Both the position numbers and the translations under genes were made by a program. DNA of 64,000 nt. It comes from Argyresthia goedartella (lineage: Eukaryota; Arthropoda; Insecta; Lepidoptera; Argyresthiidae). A model generated the notes under the pieces. That model did not search any database and was not told the origin of the DNA. It saw only the letters and a program-made list of their open reading frames with translations. Position 1 is the first letter of the stretch, and each line of letters begins with the position of its first letter. Shown one piece after another: positions 19,862 through 30,559 of the stretch. Location: contig OX463813.1 in assembly GCA_949825045.1 (NCBI GenBank), positions 6,324,001 through 6,388,000 on the forward strand, in the 5' to 3' direction.

Positions 19862-21070
19862 CGACCAAGAGGGAGAAAGGGGCAGGACCAGACCAAATCC
19901 TACCACTTTTCGTCTCAAGATATGCATTACCTTTAAGTTACTAACTATTTCTTATTACGAACGCATCTTTAACAACTGGAACATTTCCCTCTTTGTGGAA
20001 GGTAGCTAAAATAGTTCCAATACACAAAAATGGTCAAAAAAACAACGTCACAAATTATAGGCCCATTTCGATATTGTTAGTTTTTGCCAAATTATTTGAC
20101 ACTTTGGTTTTTCCATTCCTAAGAAGTCATATCTCTCAGAGATTGACTTTGACTTTGACTTTACACACCATAATGAATTCATAACTGCAGTCGATACAGG
20201 CATACATGTTAGTGCTGCATGCATGGATTTTTCCAAGGCTTTCGACATTGTTTTCATGTGAATACAAATGATCATGTGATTTTATTAAAAAAAATCGAAT
20301 TATTTGTGTATGCGGTCCTCTTCTCGAATGGTTTCGGACTTATTTATCAGGCCGAGCGCAGTATGCAGTTGTAAAGGGCTTTAAATCTGAACGATATATA
20401 GCAAGTTCTGGAGTCCCCAAGGTTCTCACTTGGGTTCCTGGCCTTTTAATGTATTTATAAATAACATAGTCTATCTCATTAAACATAGTAGGCCTGACCT
20501 CTTTGCAGATGATCTAAAGATATTGAGGCATCTTTCCTTCACCTGCAGATGTCTTCATTCATTTAGTGACAGCTTAAAGCACTTCTGCGTCAATGAATTA
20601 TTGACTCAAAGGCAAGTCCAGGACGAGATATTCTTCTACAAAATCCTAATAAATTCGTATGACTGCCCACCCCTCCTGGAGCATACCATCTGCTCAAACA
20701 AATCTAAAACAGTTCTCTGCCATTTCACGAATATCCAAAACATACAACGCCATTTAAGGATCTTGATATATTTAAAGAAAACCTATCACCTAATCTCAAA
20801 ACAAGTTGTTTCAAATCAACTGTAGATTTGTGCTGTTTCTATCTTCCTTCTTTGTTTTATTTTGTATGTCTATTCTCCTTGAGATTTTATTATAAGGTTA
20901 AACAGAATCTAGAAATGTTGTTTTTTTTACTTGTACTTGTTTACTGTATGTGAACTAATTTCGTGCATGCTGTGGCACCTTGAAACGTTATGCATTAAAT
21001 TAAATCTACAACATTGTAAGAATTTGTAATTCTATATGAAACAATGTAACAACAACTGGTTGTCCATAAA
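19862..21070 (+). pseudogene. Jockey-type LINE remnant with decayed reverse transcriptase
   Basis: Fragments of an RT in several frames: RGKGAGPDQILPLF, SLWKVAKIVPIHKNGQKNN with YRPISIL, then CMDFSKAFDI (motif A), PQGSHLG (motif B) and FADDLKI (motif C, near 20500). An internal deletion removes the segment near 20145, where a short GACTTT repeat is found. C-terminal residues follow to about 20825, then an untranslated tail ending in AATAAACAAG near 21070. Many stops: an old copy. Confidence 0.75.
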
Positions 21071-21071
21071 T

Positions 21072-21300
21072 AAACAAGAAATAATCACAGACTAGTTGCT
21101 ACCCAGTTTAGATAATTAGCAATTCTTTCAAGGGCCAGTGCATTCTCTACTACAATAAGATACCTCTGGAGATTTTGATATTGCCATTTGAGCAATCTAA
21201 AAACAATGTAAAAGCGATTTTGTCCAAAGAGAATTTTCAAGATTACTTAAATGAGGGGACTGTAGGGGTTAATCTAACTCAACACAGGAGTCGCTGATAC
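21072..21300 (+). repeat. Jockey-2 LINE, 3' fragment
   Basis: Contains GCATTCTCTACTACAA, ATACCTCTGGAGATTTTGAT and TCAAGATTACTTAAATGA, matching the reverse complement of 61300-61500. The coding residue of this piece is the last stretch of the RT ORF (QCIxFYNKIPLEIL-like). Directly followed by a SINE-B. Confidence 0.7.
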
Positions 21301-21310
21301 TCATTGTTTT

Positions 21311-21532
21311 TAACACACATAGATCTAGCCCCAAACTAGGATTCCCTGTATCTTGGGTACTAGACAACGATACACATACTTATATAGATTAATATTATAC
21401 TTAGATAAACAACCATGACTAGGTTGCAAACATCAGTTCTCATCAAACAAATATTTGCCCCCACCGGGACTCGAACCCGGGACCCTTGGCTTCGTAGGCA
21501 GGGTCACTGCCGACTCGGCTATTCGGTCGTCT
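21311..21532 (-). repeat. tRNA-derived SINE-B, copy 1
   Basis: Reverse strand: GACGACCGAATAGCCGAGTC (A box), B box GGTTCGAGTCC, then the body AAATATTTGTTTGATGAGAA and end GGGGCTAGATC. Six further copies or parts are in the window. Long non-tRNA body, so not a tRNA gene. Confidence 0.88.
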
Positions 21533-21539
21533 AGTTAAA

Positions 21540-22215
21540 TTAACTAGTAATAGTACTAGTTAAACACATTTTTTTTTTTTATTTATCAGTCTGTGGGAAT
21601 GTCTTCGCCCTTCTTCTTCCAGTAATTTACCGCTAGGGGCCCTGCGCTGGTGAATAGGAAGGTCTCCCAATAAAAACTAACTAAACAACCTCATTTGTGA
21701 AGTCGGTCAAATTTTGACAGCTACTTCATACCCATTTACCGTTTGCTCGAGCCAAGTTTCTTTTCTATCTCTCTCACCACACCTTGCCCTATATGAGACA
21801 GAGAGATCACGTACTGTGCCTTACTCGAGAGTGGCAATAAAACGGTAGCAACGGGGAATAACCCTATTTGCGTAGGCCATTATTTTCGCTGGCACGGGGC
21901 ACCCCCGGAATTACTGGTAACAGGTAAATGATACCGCGTTCAGGATGGGGGGGGGGGGCTGGAACGCGCGGATTGCGAAATAGCGTTGAAATAATGGCTT
22001 TAACCTGCAATTTTAAATATGGGGGGACACAATATCAAATCGGCTAAAACTGAAATTTAAACTATACAGTCTGTAAACAGAAAGGTCTTTCATAGTGAGG
22101 GAACCTTTGTATAGCTCCGGCGACGGCAAGCCGCCTTTTACATAGGATCTATTTTGAAATCATTTTCTCAAATCAAAATTGAAAATGAAAACGAAAATCT
22201 CTATTTTACGCAACA
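21540..22215. other. no gene seen
   Basis: Intronic DNA with a G10 run near 21950 and a fragment (ATCTCTCTCACCACACC, 21763-21779) reminiscent of element L. No coding. Confidence 0.4.
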
Positions 22216-22220
22216 ATTAT

Positions 22221-22480
22221 GCTATATAAGGTGACATTTAATCAGCTGATCATATTTTGGGGAGTGATAGTACCAACTTCCCCCAAGAAACATATGGTCG
22301 CAAATGGAAAAAGTATTTGTCCCTCAGTACATTGACCCGAACAGCTGATTACAAGTTACTATGGGGCACCCAATTTTTTTTTCGTTTGCGACCATATATT
22401 TCTTGGGAAAAGTTTTTCTAAATGACGGGTACTATCATTCCCTAAAATGTGGTCAGCTAATTAAATGTCACCTTGAATAT
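22221..22480 (+). mobile_element. inverted-repeat element T2, copy 2
   Basis: Left AAGGTGACATTTAATCAGCT, right AATTAAATGTCACCTT, with inner arms CATATGGTCGCAAA and TTTGCGACCATATA. Same structure as 5733-6002. Confidence 0.82.
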
Positions 22481-22489
22481 CACCGTAAG

Positions 22490-22760
22490 ATTGTCACAGC
22501 CCGTAGTTGATAAACTAACGTTTTTTTCTCGTAAGTTGGTCAACTATCGACATATAGTAAACTGTAGCGTACTGCTTACTATATGACGCGTTAGTTGATC
22601 AACTAACGGTGGAAACCGTTAAATTGTAAACTGGTTTAAACTTGAATTGCGGTAGCTTAGGTGAAGACTAGATGGGGCGAGCGCAGCGAAGGTGAACGAT
22701 CTCGATTCTTTGCGAAAAAAAATCGCAAAGAATCGAGATCGATCATTCAGTTGAACTAAT
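22490..22760 (+). mobile_element. degraded inverted-repeat element with a variant module M and a perfect hairpin
   Basis: Contains GTTGATCAACTAACG-type palindromes, then GGTAGCTTAGGTGAAGACTA (module M head). The usual return stem is replaced by a perfect 19-bp hairpin, CGATCTCGATTCTTTGCGA (22697-22715) and its inverse (22723-22741), with a loop of seven A. No coding. Confidence 0.65.
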
Positions 22761-22906
22761 AGAAGAGTATTGTCAATACACAAATGTTCAAAGACGGTAT
22801 CGATTAATTTGATTAAATGGTGGTTTTAAGCAATATTCCCTTGCTAACAGGCTACAACCGTCCAGCATCATGTTTTTTTTTTTTCATACTTTAGTTGCAG
22901 TTATAT

Positions 22907-22968
22907 TACGTGGCAACTGGGGGGTTACCTGGCAACTGGGGGGTTACCTGGCAACTGGGGGGTTACCA
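22907..22968 (+). repeat. tandem repeat, 20-bp unit, three copies
   Basis: GGCAACTGGGGGGTTACCT repeats three times with almost no change, then joins element K. The G6 runs are closely spaced. Confidence 0.85.
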
Positions 22969-23145
22969 CAATCTTTTTCCGATTCAAATTAGGTTCAAAT
23001 TAAGAACATCACCATGGCAACCATTTCCATTCAAATTCGCCATAATGGTTCCAAGACCTGTTCTAAGACGGTCACGGTAATTTTTCGGATCACATTAGGT
23101 TCCTAATCTGAATCGGCACAAGACGTTGTGGTAACCCCCCTGGAT
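22955..23145 (+). mobile_element. inverted-repeat element K, copy 1
   Basis: Left GGGGGGTTACCACAATC, right GTTGTGGTAACCCCCC, with inner ACCATGGCAACCATTTCCAT and CCTAATCTGAATCGG. A second copy is at 41776-42062 inside a larger element. Confidence 0.75.
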
Positions 23146-23319
23146 TATGTTATGACGTAGTGTGGATTTGACTAGACTGGACTAGTTTAAACCTGTATTA
23201 TTGTATCATGATTCAAATATGAAGCGGAAAGTAATTTTATAAATATTGTCGGTTTAGTTTCCAATTTATACAAATTTTCTATCTGGCCTGTAATGCCAGA
23301 AAATATTAGATTTGGTTTT

Positions 23320-23800
23320 TCTTTGATAGGGGTTAATAGACGCTTTGGAAAACTTTAAAAAAAAAAGAAAAATTGTTTTAGTTTAGTTGTTTGTGACACC
23401 TCTGGAATCAGCCTCTGTTTGTGACTATTTCAATAAGTTTATCCTTTACGGTGGCCTTTTTGGCGGTGGTTTTTCTCTCTATTTTTGTCCATAGACGCTT
23501 TGTATATAGGAAATAAAAAAATTGCCAGTCTTCTTCGTTTTAGTTTAAATATGACACCTCTGGAATCGGCCTCTGTGTGTGACTATTTTAATAAGTTTAT
23601 CCTTCACCGCGGGTTGCCGTTAACTTATTTTTTTCTATTTTTGTCCATAAACGCTTTGGAACATTCGCCGGTGTTCTTCGTTTTAGTTTAGTAGTGACAC
23701 CTCTAGAATCGGCCTCTGTGTTAACTATTTCAATAAGTTGCTCCTCGACCGCGCGGGTGGCCGTAAACTTTTTTTTCTATTTTTATTTGCAAAGGATTGC
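23320..23800 (+). repeat. imperfect tandem array, unit about 150 bp, three copies
   Basis: The phrase GACACCTCTGGAATC, then GGCCTCTGTGT, ACTATTTCAATAAGTT, and later CTATTTTTGTCCAT with AGACGCTTTG, recurs starting near 23395, 23551 and 23695. Spacing is about 157 and 144 bases. Non-coding. Confidence 0.75.
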
Positions 23801-23914
23801 AAAGCATGTGTGTCCCAAAGGACATCCGGTATTATTTTTTGTGACCTAAACAAATAAAAGTAGTTAAAAGGGGACATCATCAAAACTGTCATGTTCAACA
23901 TGTTTGAGTACAAT

Positions 23915-24072
23915 ATGTTACAGTTCGCGCCAATTTTCTTTGTCCCTGAGCGAACTGGTACCTCTCTCTCTCTCTCACCCCAACTTACCCTGTGCGAGAA
24001 AGAGAGGTCACAGCTCCGCGTCAATTTTCTTTGTCCATGAGCACAAAGAAAATTGACGCGGCCTGTAATACT
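23915..24072 (+). mobile_element. inverted-repeat element L, copy 1
   Basis: Left GTTACAGTTCGCGCCAATTT, right AATTGACGCGGCCTGTAATA. The interior is CTCTCTCTCACCCC and GCGAGAAAGAGAGGTCACAG. A second copy is at 53551-53688. Near the right end, CAATTTTCTTTGT and ACAAAGAAAATTG also form a short palindrome. Confidence 0.75.
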
Positions 24073-24084
24073 TAATAATAAATA

Positions 24085-25205
24085 TTAGGTCCTTACATAT
24101 GAAATTGGCGTTTCGCCGTACTGGCCACTTTGATCTCAAATATCTCCTCTATTTGAGTTTCTAAAATTATAATTAATTTGTTTCTTCCTCAATTGTTTTT
24201 TTCTTGCGTCACTCAGCTTACAACATGGAAAACTTGAAATATCGCTTTATTTACGAGTATGTGTTCTACCGTAGCACCAGTGCTGCAGAAACGGCTCAAA
24301 GGATTAATAATGTGTATGGCGACGGTGCCGCAATAGAAAACACAGTGCGTTTGCCGCAATAGAAAACACGGTGCGTTTTTGGTTCCAACGTTTTCGTTCT
24401 GGAAATTTCGACCTACAGAACAAGCCCGGTGGACGGCCGGAGACCAAAGTTGATAATGAAGAATTGAAGGCTATTGTGGAAGCGGATCCATCGCAAACCA
24501 CGTCCGAGTTAGCTGCAGGCTGCGGTGTTAGTGATAAAACTGTTTTAATCCACTTGAAGCAAATTGGTAAGGTGAAAAAGCTTGAAAGGTGGGTACCTCA
24601 CGAACTGAGTGAAGGAAATCAACAAACGCGCGTCGACTGCTGCGTTGCATTACTCACCCGGCACAATAATGAAAGGATTTTAAATCGAATCAATATCTGT
24701 GATGAAAAGTGGATCCTGTACAATAATCGGAAGCGCTCATCGCAATGGCTGAACCCTGCCGAACCAGCCAAACCATGCCCCAAGCGAAAATTTACTCCAA
24801 AAAAGTTACTTGTGAGCGTTTGGTGGACTATTACTGGTGTCGTTCACTACAGCTTTCTTAAATCTGGCCAGACGATTACGGCAGATGTCTATTGTCAGCA
24901 ACTGCATATCATGATGGAAAAGCTAGCTGCTAAACAACCGAGGCTGGTCAATCGCTCTATAGGCCACTGCTGCTTCATGATAACGCTAGACCACACACTG
25001 CACAACAGACGGCTACCATATTAGAGGAGCTTCAATTGGAATGTCTAAGACATCCACCGTACTCTCCGGACCTTGCTCCAACAGATTACCATTTTTTTCG
25101 AAATTTGGATAACTTCTTGAAAGGGAAAAAATTCAACTCCGATCCAAACCGCCTTCAAAGATTTTATTGATTCCCGTCCGAATGTTTTTTTTAGTAAAGG
25201 GATCG
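24085..25205 (+). mobile_element. mariner element, right end lost
   Basis: Preceded by TA, it begins TTAGGTCCTTACATATGAAA, a classic mariner inverted-repeat start. The transposase follows from 24225. The right terminal repeat is missing: the copy breaks off at about 25205, within the last codons of the transposase, where a LINE tail begins. Confidence 0.85.
24225..25180 (+). pseudogene. mariner transposase (D,D34D), frameshifted
   Basis: Starts MENLKYRFIYEYVFYRSTSA (24225) and includes the helix-turn-helix region (VRFWFQRFRSGNFD-like, then KPGGRP). The catalytic domain has the first Asp in ICDEKWILYNN and WLNPAEPAKP; the second in the HDNARPHTA box and the third in YSPDLAPTDYHFF, the last two in a different frame. 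Two breaks are visible: a 26-bp tandem duplication at 24327-24378 that shifts the frame and adds a stop, and a shift near 24960. Later residues end near 25180. The protein would be non-functional. The mauritiana/cecropia-type mariner signature is clear. Confidence 0.88.
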
Positions 25206-25400
25206 AAGAACTATAATAAAAATTATAATAATCCTTTATTGCACAGAAAACACAGTGGAAATTATAACAGAAACAGTATGCAAAGGTGAGCTTATTTCTA
25301 AAAAGAAATTTCTTACAGCTAACCTGTGAAGAAAAGAGAAAAATAAAATATAGGGAGGTAGTCCTAGTGTACAATTAATAGTTAAAAGAAATAAATAAAA
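25206..25400 (-). repeat. LINE 3' end fragment, minus orientation
   Basis: Reverse strand reads TAGAGATAAGCTCAC-like, then TTTTCTGTGCAATAAAGGA. Same tail family as 13685-13775 and 59935-60150. No coding kept. It abuts the broken mariner. Confidence 0.6.
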
Positions 25401-25594
25401 TCAATATACTATCAAATAAATCACAATAAACCCTAGGAACTACCTATGAGATGGCAAAAGTGTATAGATAGCAATGGTACATACTTTGATTAAATAAATA
25501 TAATATTTAAAAAAAAAACGACTTTATTTTCCTAAACACTTTTTATGTTTAAATATTTTATGTTGAAGTTTATGTTTTAAGTATTTTTTGTTGT

Positions 25595-25720
25595 TCTTGC
25601 ATGTTCAACCTAACACGAAGCATAAAGGGGGCTTCGCTTCGCTCACCCCCTTTACCCTTCACCTAAGCTACCCCAGCATTTTGCCCTGATATTTGCTGTG
25701 CAAATCAGTATTTTTGATGT
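25595..25720 (-). repeat. hairpin module M, copy 3
   Basis: Reverse strand: GGTAGCTTAGGTGAAGGGTA, stem to GGGGG, loop TGAGCGAAGCGAAG, CCCCCTTTATGCTTC, GTGTTAGGTTGAACATGC. Next to it ATTTGCACAGCAAATATCAG is also shared with copies 5 and 8. Confidence 0.8.
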
Positions 25721-25819
25721 GCAGTTTAATATTTCCCTTTGTTAATCTAGCTCATAAACTATCTATGTGCTAAATTTTATTTAAATCCGGTCAGCCGTTT
25801 AGCGTGATTAAGGCACAAA

Positions 25820-25856
25820 CACACAAACATCCAAACATCCAAACATCCAAACATCA
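25820..25856 (+). repeat. short tandem repeat (ACATCCAA)n
   Basis: About four copies of an 8-bp unit ACATCCAA. It resembles the simple tails at ends of some repeats. Confidence 0.7.
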
Positions 25857-26185
25857 CTAACTTCACATTAATAGTATCAGTTGGATTGTATAGTATTTTG
25901 GTATGATCTTAAATTAATTCAATGCTCAAAGTCACCATTTCAATTTCTTGAAAACCCCTATACTGAATCAACCCCAAAACCTCTGGCATATCGGTTACCG
26001 ATAGTAATTTGCGGCGGGGTCGTTTCTGCACCGAACTTCCAGTTAAGGGGATTCACCAAATGAGGGGTTAAAAATAATGGCGTTTATGACTTGTTATTGA
26101 AGAATTTTAATAACATTATGACGTAGATAAACTATTCAATATTTTGCTAAACGTGGGCACAATTTTGTCTCTGCCAGGCCGTATG

Positions 26186-26537
26186 AAAAAAAAAACGGTT
26201 AAGTGCGAGTCTAACTCGCGCACGAAGGAATCCGTACCACCGTACAATAGTACTGTTGTTTACAAAGTTATTGGTGTGGTTACTTTAACACTCCATGTAC
26301 GTAACCAGGTGCATTCATAAGTTTGTGTGTGGTTTGCAGATAAATAAATTATTTTATTCTGTTTTTTAGTATTTGTTGTTATAGCGGCAATATAAATACA
26401 TCATCTGTGAAAATTTCTATTTGCTAACTATCACGGTTCATGAGATACAGCCTGTTGACAGACAGACAGACGGACGGACGGACAGCGGAGTCTTAGTAAT
26501 AGGGTCCCGTTTTACCCTTTGGGTACGGAACCCTAAA
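26186..26537 (+). repeat. repeat C, copy 2
   Basis: AGTGCGAGTCTAACTCGCGC at the start and GGGTCCCGTTTTACCCTTTG, then GGTACGGAACCCTAAAAA at the end, with a GACGGACGGAC microsatellite before it. Same architecture as 27426-27842. Confidence 0.75.
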
Positions 26538-26751
26538 AAGGGTGATGCTAAGCTACAGATACGCTTGATGTCAAAACTGCACTGAAAGAGACGAAATAAG
26601 CTGCGGGCCGGACTTCACACGCAGGGTGACCTCCGGCTATCCACATGGAGGAAAAGTATCTAAAATATTGTAGATAGACCATTTTACTGAAAGTAGACTT
26701 AAATTTGTTTTTCTTTTTAAATTGGGCTGCATTCAAAGCTTTTAAAAAAAT

Positions 26752-26815
26752 TCATGTGTTAAACGGGAATCGAACCCGCCAAATGTGGAAAAAATAACCC
26801 ATTACCAATAATTTT
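26752..26815 (-). repeat. tRNA-like fragment
   Basis: Reverse strand contains GGCGGGTTCGATTCCCGTTT, a B box with a plausible T-arm, but the 5' half is AT-rich and does not fold as a tRNA. Probably a SINE remnant. Confidence 0.35.
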
Positions 26816-27425
26816 ACGACAACTCTTAATCATTAGATTAGATAATTATAAAGATAATTTTGTCTAGTAAGATGCATCGCCCCACCAGCTGGTGGCTCCC
26901 TCGAGTCAGTCCTATCCCCAAGACAATTGACACTGCCTCGTGAAACCTTTTGCGATCCTGAGCTCATTGGCGAAACTGTTCCAGTCCACAAAATACGGTC
27001 AAATCAATTCGCAGATTGCACACGAAAGCTCATACGTCCTTAAGCTCGAGAAGGTGTAAAAAGCTTTCCTACGATACCTATACAAGAGGAACTTTGGATA
27101 CTACCATTTATCCATCCGCTTTTATAATGGGTCTGCTTGGATATAATGTAACTCACTAGAGATGAGAGACTTAGGGATTAAATATGGCCAGAAATGCATC
27201 TTTAGCTTCAATTCTAGGCTAAACTAGACAACATAGAAATGTAGGATAAATATATGTTATAAAAGGTCTATAAGAGATAAGAATGGACTTTTAAAATTAC
27301 CGGATATCTGTTATATTTATTTCTTAAAAATATTTTTCGCAATGCATTATTATTCAACTAAATGAACAAGCGCTCGGAGACGAAATCAGTTTCCTATATG
27401 AAACTTACAAGCAAAAATAGGTAAA

Positions 27426-27842
27426 AAACCGGTCAAGTGCGAGTCTAAATCGCGCACGAAGGGTTCCGTACCACCGTTCAATGGAAGCGATGGTGTGGAG
27501 TCAATAGTTTGGATTTTACACAGCAAAATATTGTTTACAAAGTTATTGGTGCGGTTACTTTCACACTCCATATACGTAACCAGGTGCATCCATAAGTTTG
27601 TATGTGGTATTGAAAGAATTGTTGTATGGGAGCCCCCTTAAATATTTCTTTTATCCTGTTTTTTAGTATTTGTTGTTATAGCGGCAACATAAATACATAA
27701 TCTGTGAAAATTTCAACTCTCTAGCTAGCTAGGTTCTTGAGATACAGCCTGGTGACAGACGGACGGACGGACGGACGGACAGCGGAGTCTTAGTAATAGG
27801 GTCCCGTTTGGAACCCTTCGGGTACGGAACCCTAAAAAAAAG
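27426..27842 (+). mobile_element. repeat C inserted in repeat D
   Basis: Begins CCGGTCAAGTGCGAGTCTAA and ends GGGTACGGAACCC. It is bordered on both sides by TAAAAAA, and the empty site at 1120-1140 has that run only once. So the family inserts with a short duplication at A-rich sites, and both its ends are defined here. Confidence 0.7.
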
Positions 27843-28125
27843 GGAAAATTTTTGGTTGTTTCATTTTATTTTTAATGTTATTATTACAGGAGTTTAGTAA
27901 TATTTTCTATAATTTTCTCGGTCTCGGAGCTCGGGCTGCCCCGCGGGGCTCTGCGCGGGAGCATGCGTCAGTCTGCTTCGACGCGATGCGACGGGTATTT
28001 GTTTTCTTTGTCTAATTCTCAATGCCATTGGCCTTTGTTCAGTCCGTACCGCTTCTGACGTGTGTCGATTGTAGCGAGGCGACAGTGACTGCGCAGCGCT
28101 TGAGAGTACGCTATGCGCCCTATAC

Positions 28126-28326
28126 GTGCCTGAACTGCCTGACAACTACCTTGGCGCGCGCAGGCACCAGTTGCTAGCGGACGGCACGCACCGCATGGTG
28201 GCGCGCCGGCAGTCTCTGCTAATCCGGGCGCGGGACAGCCTCAACTCAACGTTGGCTGCAGCACCGTTGAATCATATGTTTGGTGATGCAAGGAGGGACA
28301 TTGTGCGAGAGTCTGCCAGGTTCTAA
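28126..28326 (+). CDS. unrecognised GC-rich frame in repeat D
   Basis: A 66-residue frame with regular amino-acid composition, Arg/Ala/Leu-rich and helical. It ends at TAA, followed directly by an AT-rich, untranslated-looking tract. The Met shown is arbitrary; the frame stays open upstream. Could be a terminal exon captured by a mobile element; no function is proposed. Confidence 0.3.
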   Translation: MPELPDNYLGARRHQLLADGTHRMVARRQSLLIRARDSLNSTLAAAPLNHMFGDARRDIVRESARF

Positions 28327-28546
28327 GAGACGAATGCATGATAGTGCTGTCTTGGATTGATCATTATTCAAATTATTGTCACTATTGTTGAATTAATTAT
28401 TGCAATTTAATTTGAATTGATACTCGTAGCTTTGTCTGTGATATGTATATGAATTGATATATGTCTATTGCCATTGTTTTTATCGGTTAATTTAATATTG
28501 AAATTTATTTTGATATAATGCTCGTACCTACCTACATATATGTCAT

Positions 28547-28860
28547 AACAATATCGTAGAATTGACTATATCATGATATCGTCAATTCTTTCAGTTGAAT
28601 TAGAACTTTCATTGAACGAAGAAATATTTTAGGGCAAAACACTGTGGCAGCTTAGGTGAAGACTAAAGGGCGCGTGCGCAGCAAAGCCCCCGAATAGTCT
28701 TCGTGTTAGTTCGGCATTTATGTCATAAAAACACCAGTTAGTACTGAATATAAATGCTTTAAAAAATCATGTTTTCGTGAAATTCAACTATTTCATGAAA
28801 TGATCAAACCATGGTTCACGTTATCATGAGGTAGCCAATACTACGATATAGCTACGACAT
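28547..28860 (+). mobile_element. inverted-repeat element T4 with hairpin module M, copy 1
   Basis: Left AATATCGTAGAATTGACTAT and ATCATGATATCGTCAA; the right end repeats these blocks inverted with decay (CAATACTACGATAT). Module M is at 28636-28720, with a stem variant GAAGACTA paired with TAGTCTTC. A second copy is at 48146-48470. Confidence 0.72.
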
Positions 28861-28947
28861 ATACATATATGAAATGATATGTGTTTATGCAACTTTGCCG
28901 GAATGTCTCTGTAGTGCTGTACAAATTTACAATAATAATAATAATTC

Positions 28948-29187
28948 GACGACCCGAATTGCCGAGTCGGCAGTGGCCCTGCCTACGAAGCCAAGGGTTC
29001 CGGGTTCGAGACCCGGTGGGGGTAAATATTTGTTTGATGACAATAGATGTTTGTACCCTGGACATGGTTGTTTATCTATCTAAGCATAATATTTATCTAT
29101 GTAAGTACGTTTATCGTTTTCTAGTACCCAAGATACAGGGAATCCTAGTTTGGGGCTAGATCAATGTGTGTAAATGGTGTCTAAGGT
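28948..29187 (+). repeat. tRNA-derived SINE-B, copy 2
   Basis: GACGACCCGAATTGCCGAGT, B box GGTTCGAGACC, then body and end GGGGCTAGATCAATGTGTG. The preceding (AAT)n at 28931-28945 resembles the tail of an earlier copy. Confidence 0.88.
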
Positions 29188-29189
29188 AA

Positions 29190-29620
29190 AAAAAAAGAAA
29201 AAAAAGCATCTTAAATCAAAGGAAGACCATGAAATTTTGCATTTTCTGGTATTTGTATTGGTATAATACTTTGCATTAGTCAGTTGTTAGAAACACGGCC
29301 AACTCAGTGAAAAGTAACCTTTTCATTTTACTGAACAAAATTTTAAATTGAATCTAAAATTTCAAGGTCTTCCTTTTATTTAAGAAGCTATGTTTCTTCA
29401 ACAAAAATGACTTGTCATAAAATTACAGGGATCTTTTATTCTGCATTTAGCGCATTAGATTCCCGGTTATCAGAGACGATTTAAGAAAAAACTTGGAATG
29501 CAGAAAAAAATATATTTAAATACAAACGAAGTCTTCTTTCGGTATTATGTTCTATCTACAATATTAAGGGTATATTTCCCTCCATTTGGCAAAGTCTTTG
29601 GACCACACGTATACAAACTT
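29190..29620. other. no gene seen
   Basis: AT-rich intronic tract; no repeats paired, no coding. Confidence 0.4.
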
Positions 29621-29624
29621 TGAG

Positions 29625-29824
29625 GACCTCTGTAGCACCGCGATAGTGGCTCTATCTACCATGCAAGTGGTCCCGGGTTCGATCCCCGGCTGGGAATTTA
29701 AAAAAAACAGGTCTTGGATGTTTATATGTGTGTGACGTCGCTTTTTCTGGTTCCCACGACAGAGGGTATCGTTATGTGGTGCCAGAAGCAATGTATGTGC
29801 CTGTATGTAAATGTTTATGTTTAA
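29625..29824 (+). repeat. tRNA-derived SINE-A, copy 3
   Basis: GACCTCTGTAGCACCGCGAT, B box GGTTCGATCCC at 29675-29685, body GATGTTTATATGTGTGTGAC and tail GTGCCTGTATGTAAATG. Confidence 0.88.
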
Positions 29825-30559
29825 TTTTGACATCTTCCTCTGCATATGCAATTTCTAAGCATAATAAAGGTACAATGTAAAATGTTGCAGAGTTGAGATG
29901 AGATGTTGTAATTTTGACCGATCACCATGTAACATACCATAGGTACTTATAAGAATTGTTTATGTGACTGATAAATAATGGAGGGCATTAAACTCGAGAG
30001 TGGGTTTATGAAACGAGCCGAAGGCGTGTTTCATAATAATATCACTCGAGAGTTTTAATGCCTAATTATGTACAGTTACAGACACTAGTTTATCTACTGT
30101 TATGTTCAGGAACCGCATGTTCGACCGGCATGGTGGCATTGATAATTCCTTTGCACTTGTTTAGCTTGTTCAGTAGTACCAACTTCACAAACAAAGTAGG
30201 GGCGGCACGCAGGCGGGCGTCGGCGTTCCAAATTTGAATGTCATAATATGTAGAAAAATTACACATTATCCTCATGAATGTGTAATTTTTCAGATAAGAA
30301 ATGAGTTTTTACCAAGTAGTTTACATTATGCTGATTGTAACGTGCGGTTTTTGTACGCAGTAAAGAGGGTTTATGATACGTCTGTAGATAAACTAGTGTA
30401 TGTAACTGTACTGTTTAAGGAGTGAAAGATGCAGATTATAACCATATTTACACTAAAAATTACTTACAAATATACAGAAGAGTATTGACGAATGCTAGAA
30501 AAATTGCCATTCGAGATGAAATAGGAAAAGCTAGAAATTCTACCAAAGCTATTTGGAAA

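Larger units (their letters stand above)
27165..28330 (+). repeat. repeat D, plus copy, split by repeat C
   Basis: 27170-27415 and 27843-27990 match 985-1388 in reverse. The continuation to 28330 is GC-rich, carries an open frame at 28126-28326 (LLADGTHRMVARRQSLLIRA, then LNHMFGDARRDIVRESARF) and looks exon-like against the AT-rich surroundings. No family was recognised. It may be a captured piece of a host gene or the tail of an unknown element. Confidence 0.55.

Noticed and set aside
22907..22968. CRISPR-like short direct repeats
   Set aside because: Only three contiguous units without spacers, in a eukaryotic genome; a simple tandem duplication.
25820..25856. Telomere-like repeat
   Set aside because: The unit is ACATCCAA, not the insect TTAGG motif, and only about four copies occur.
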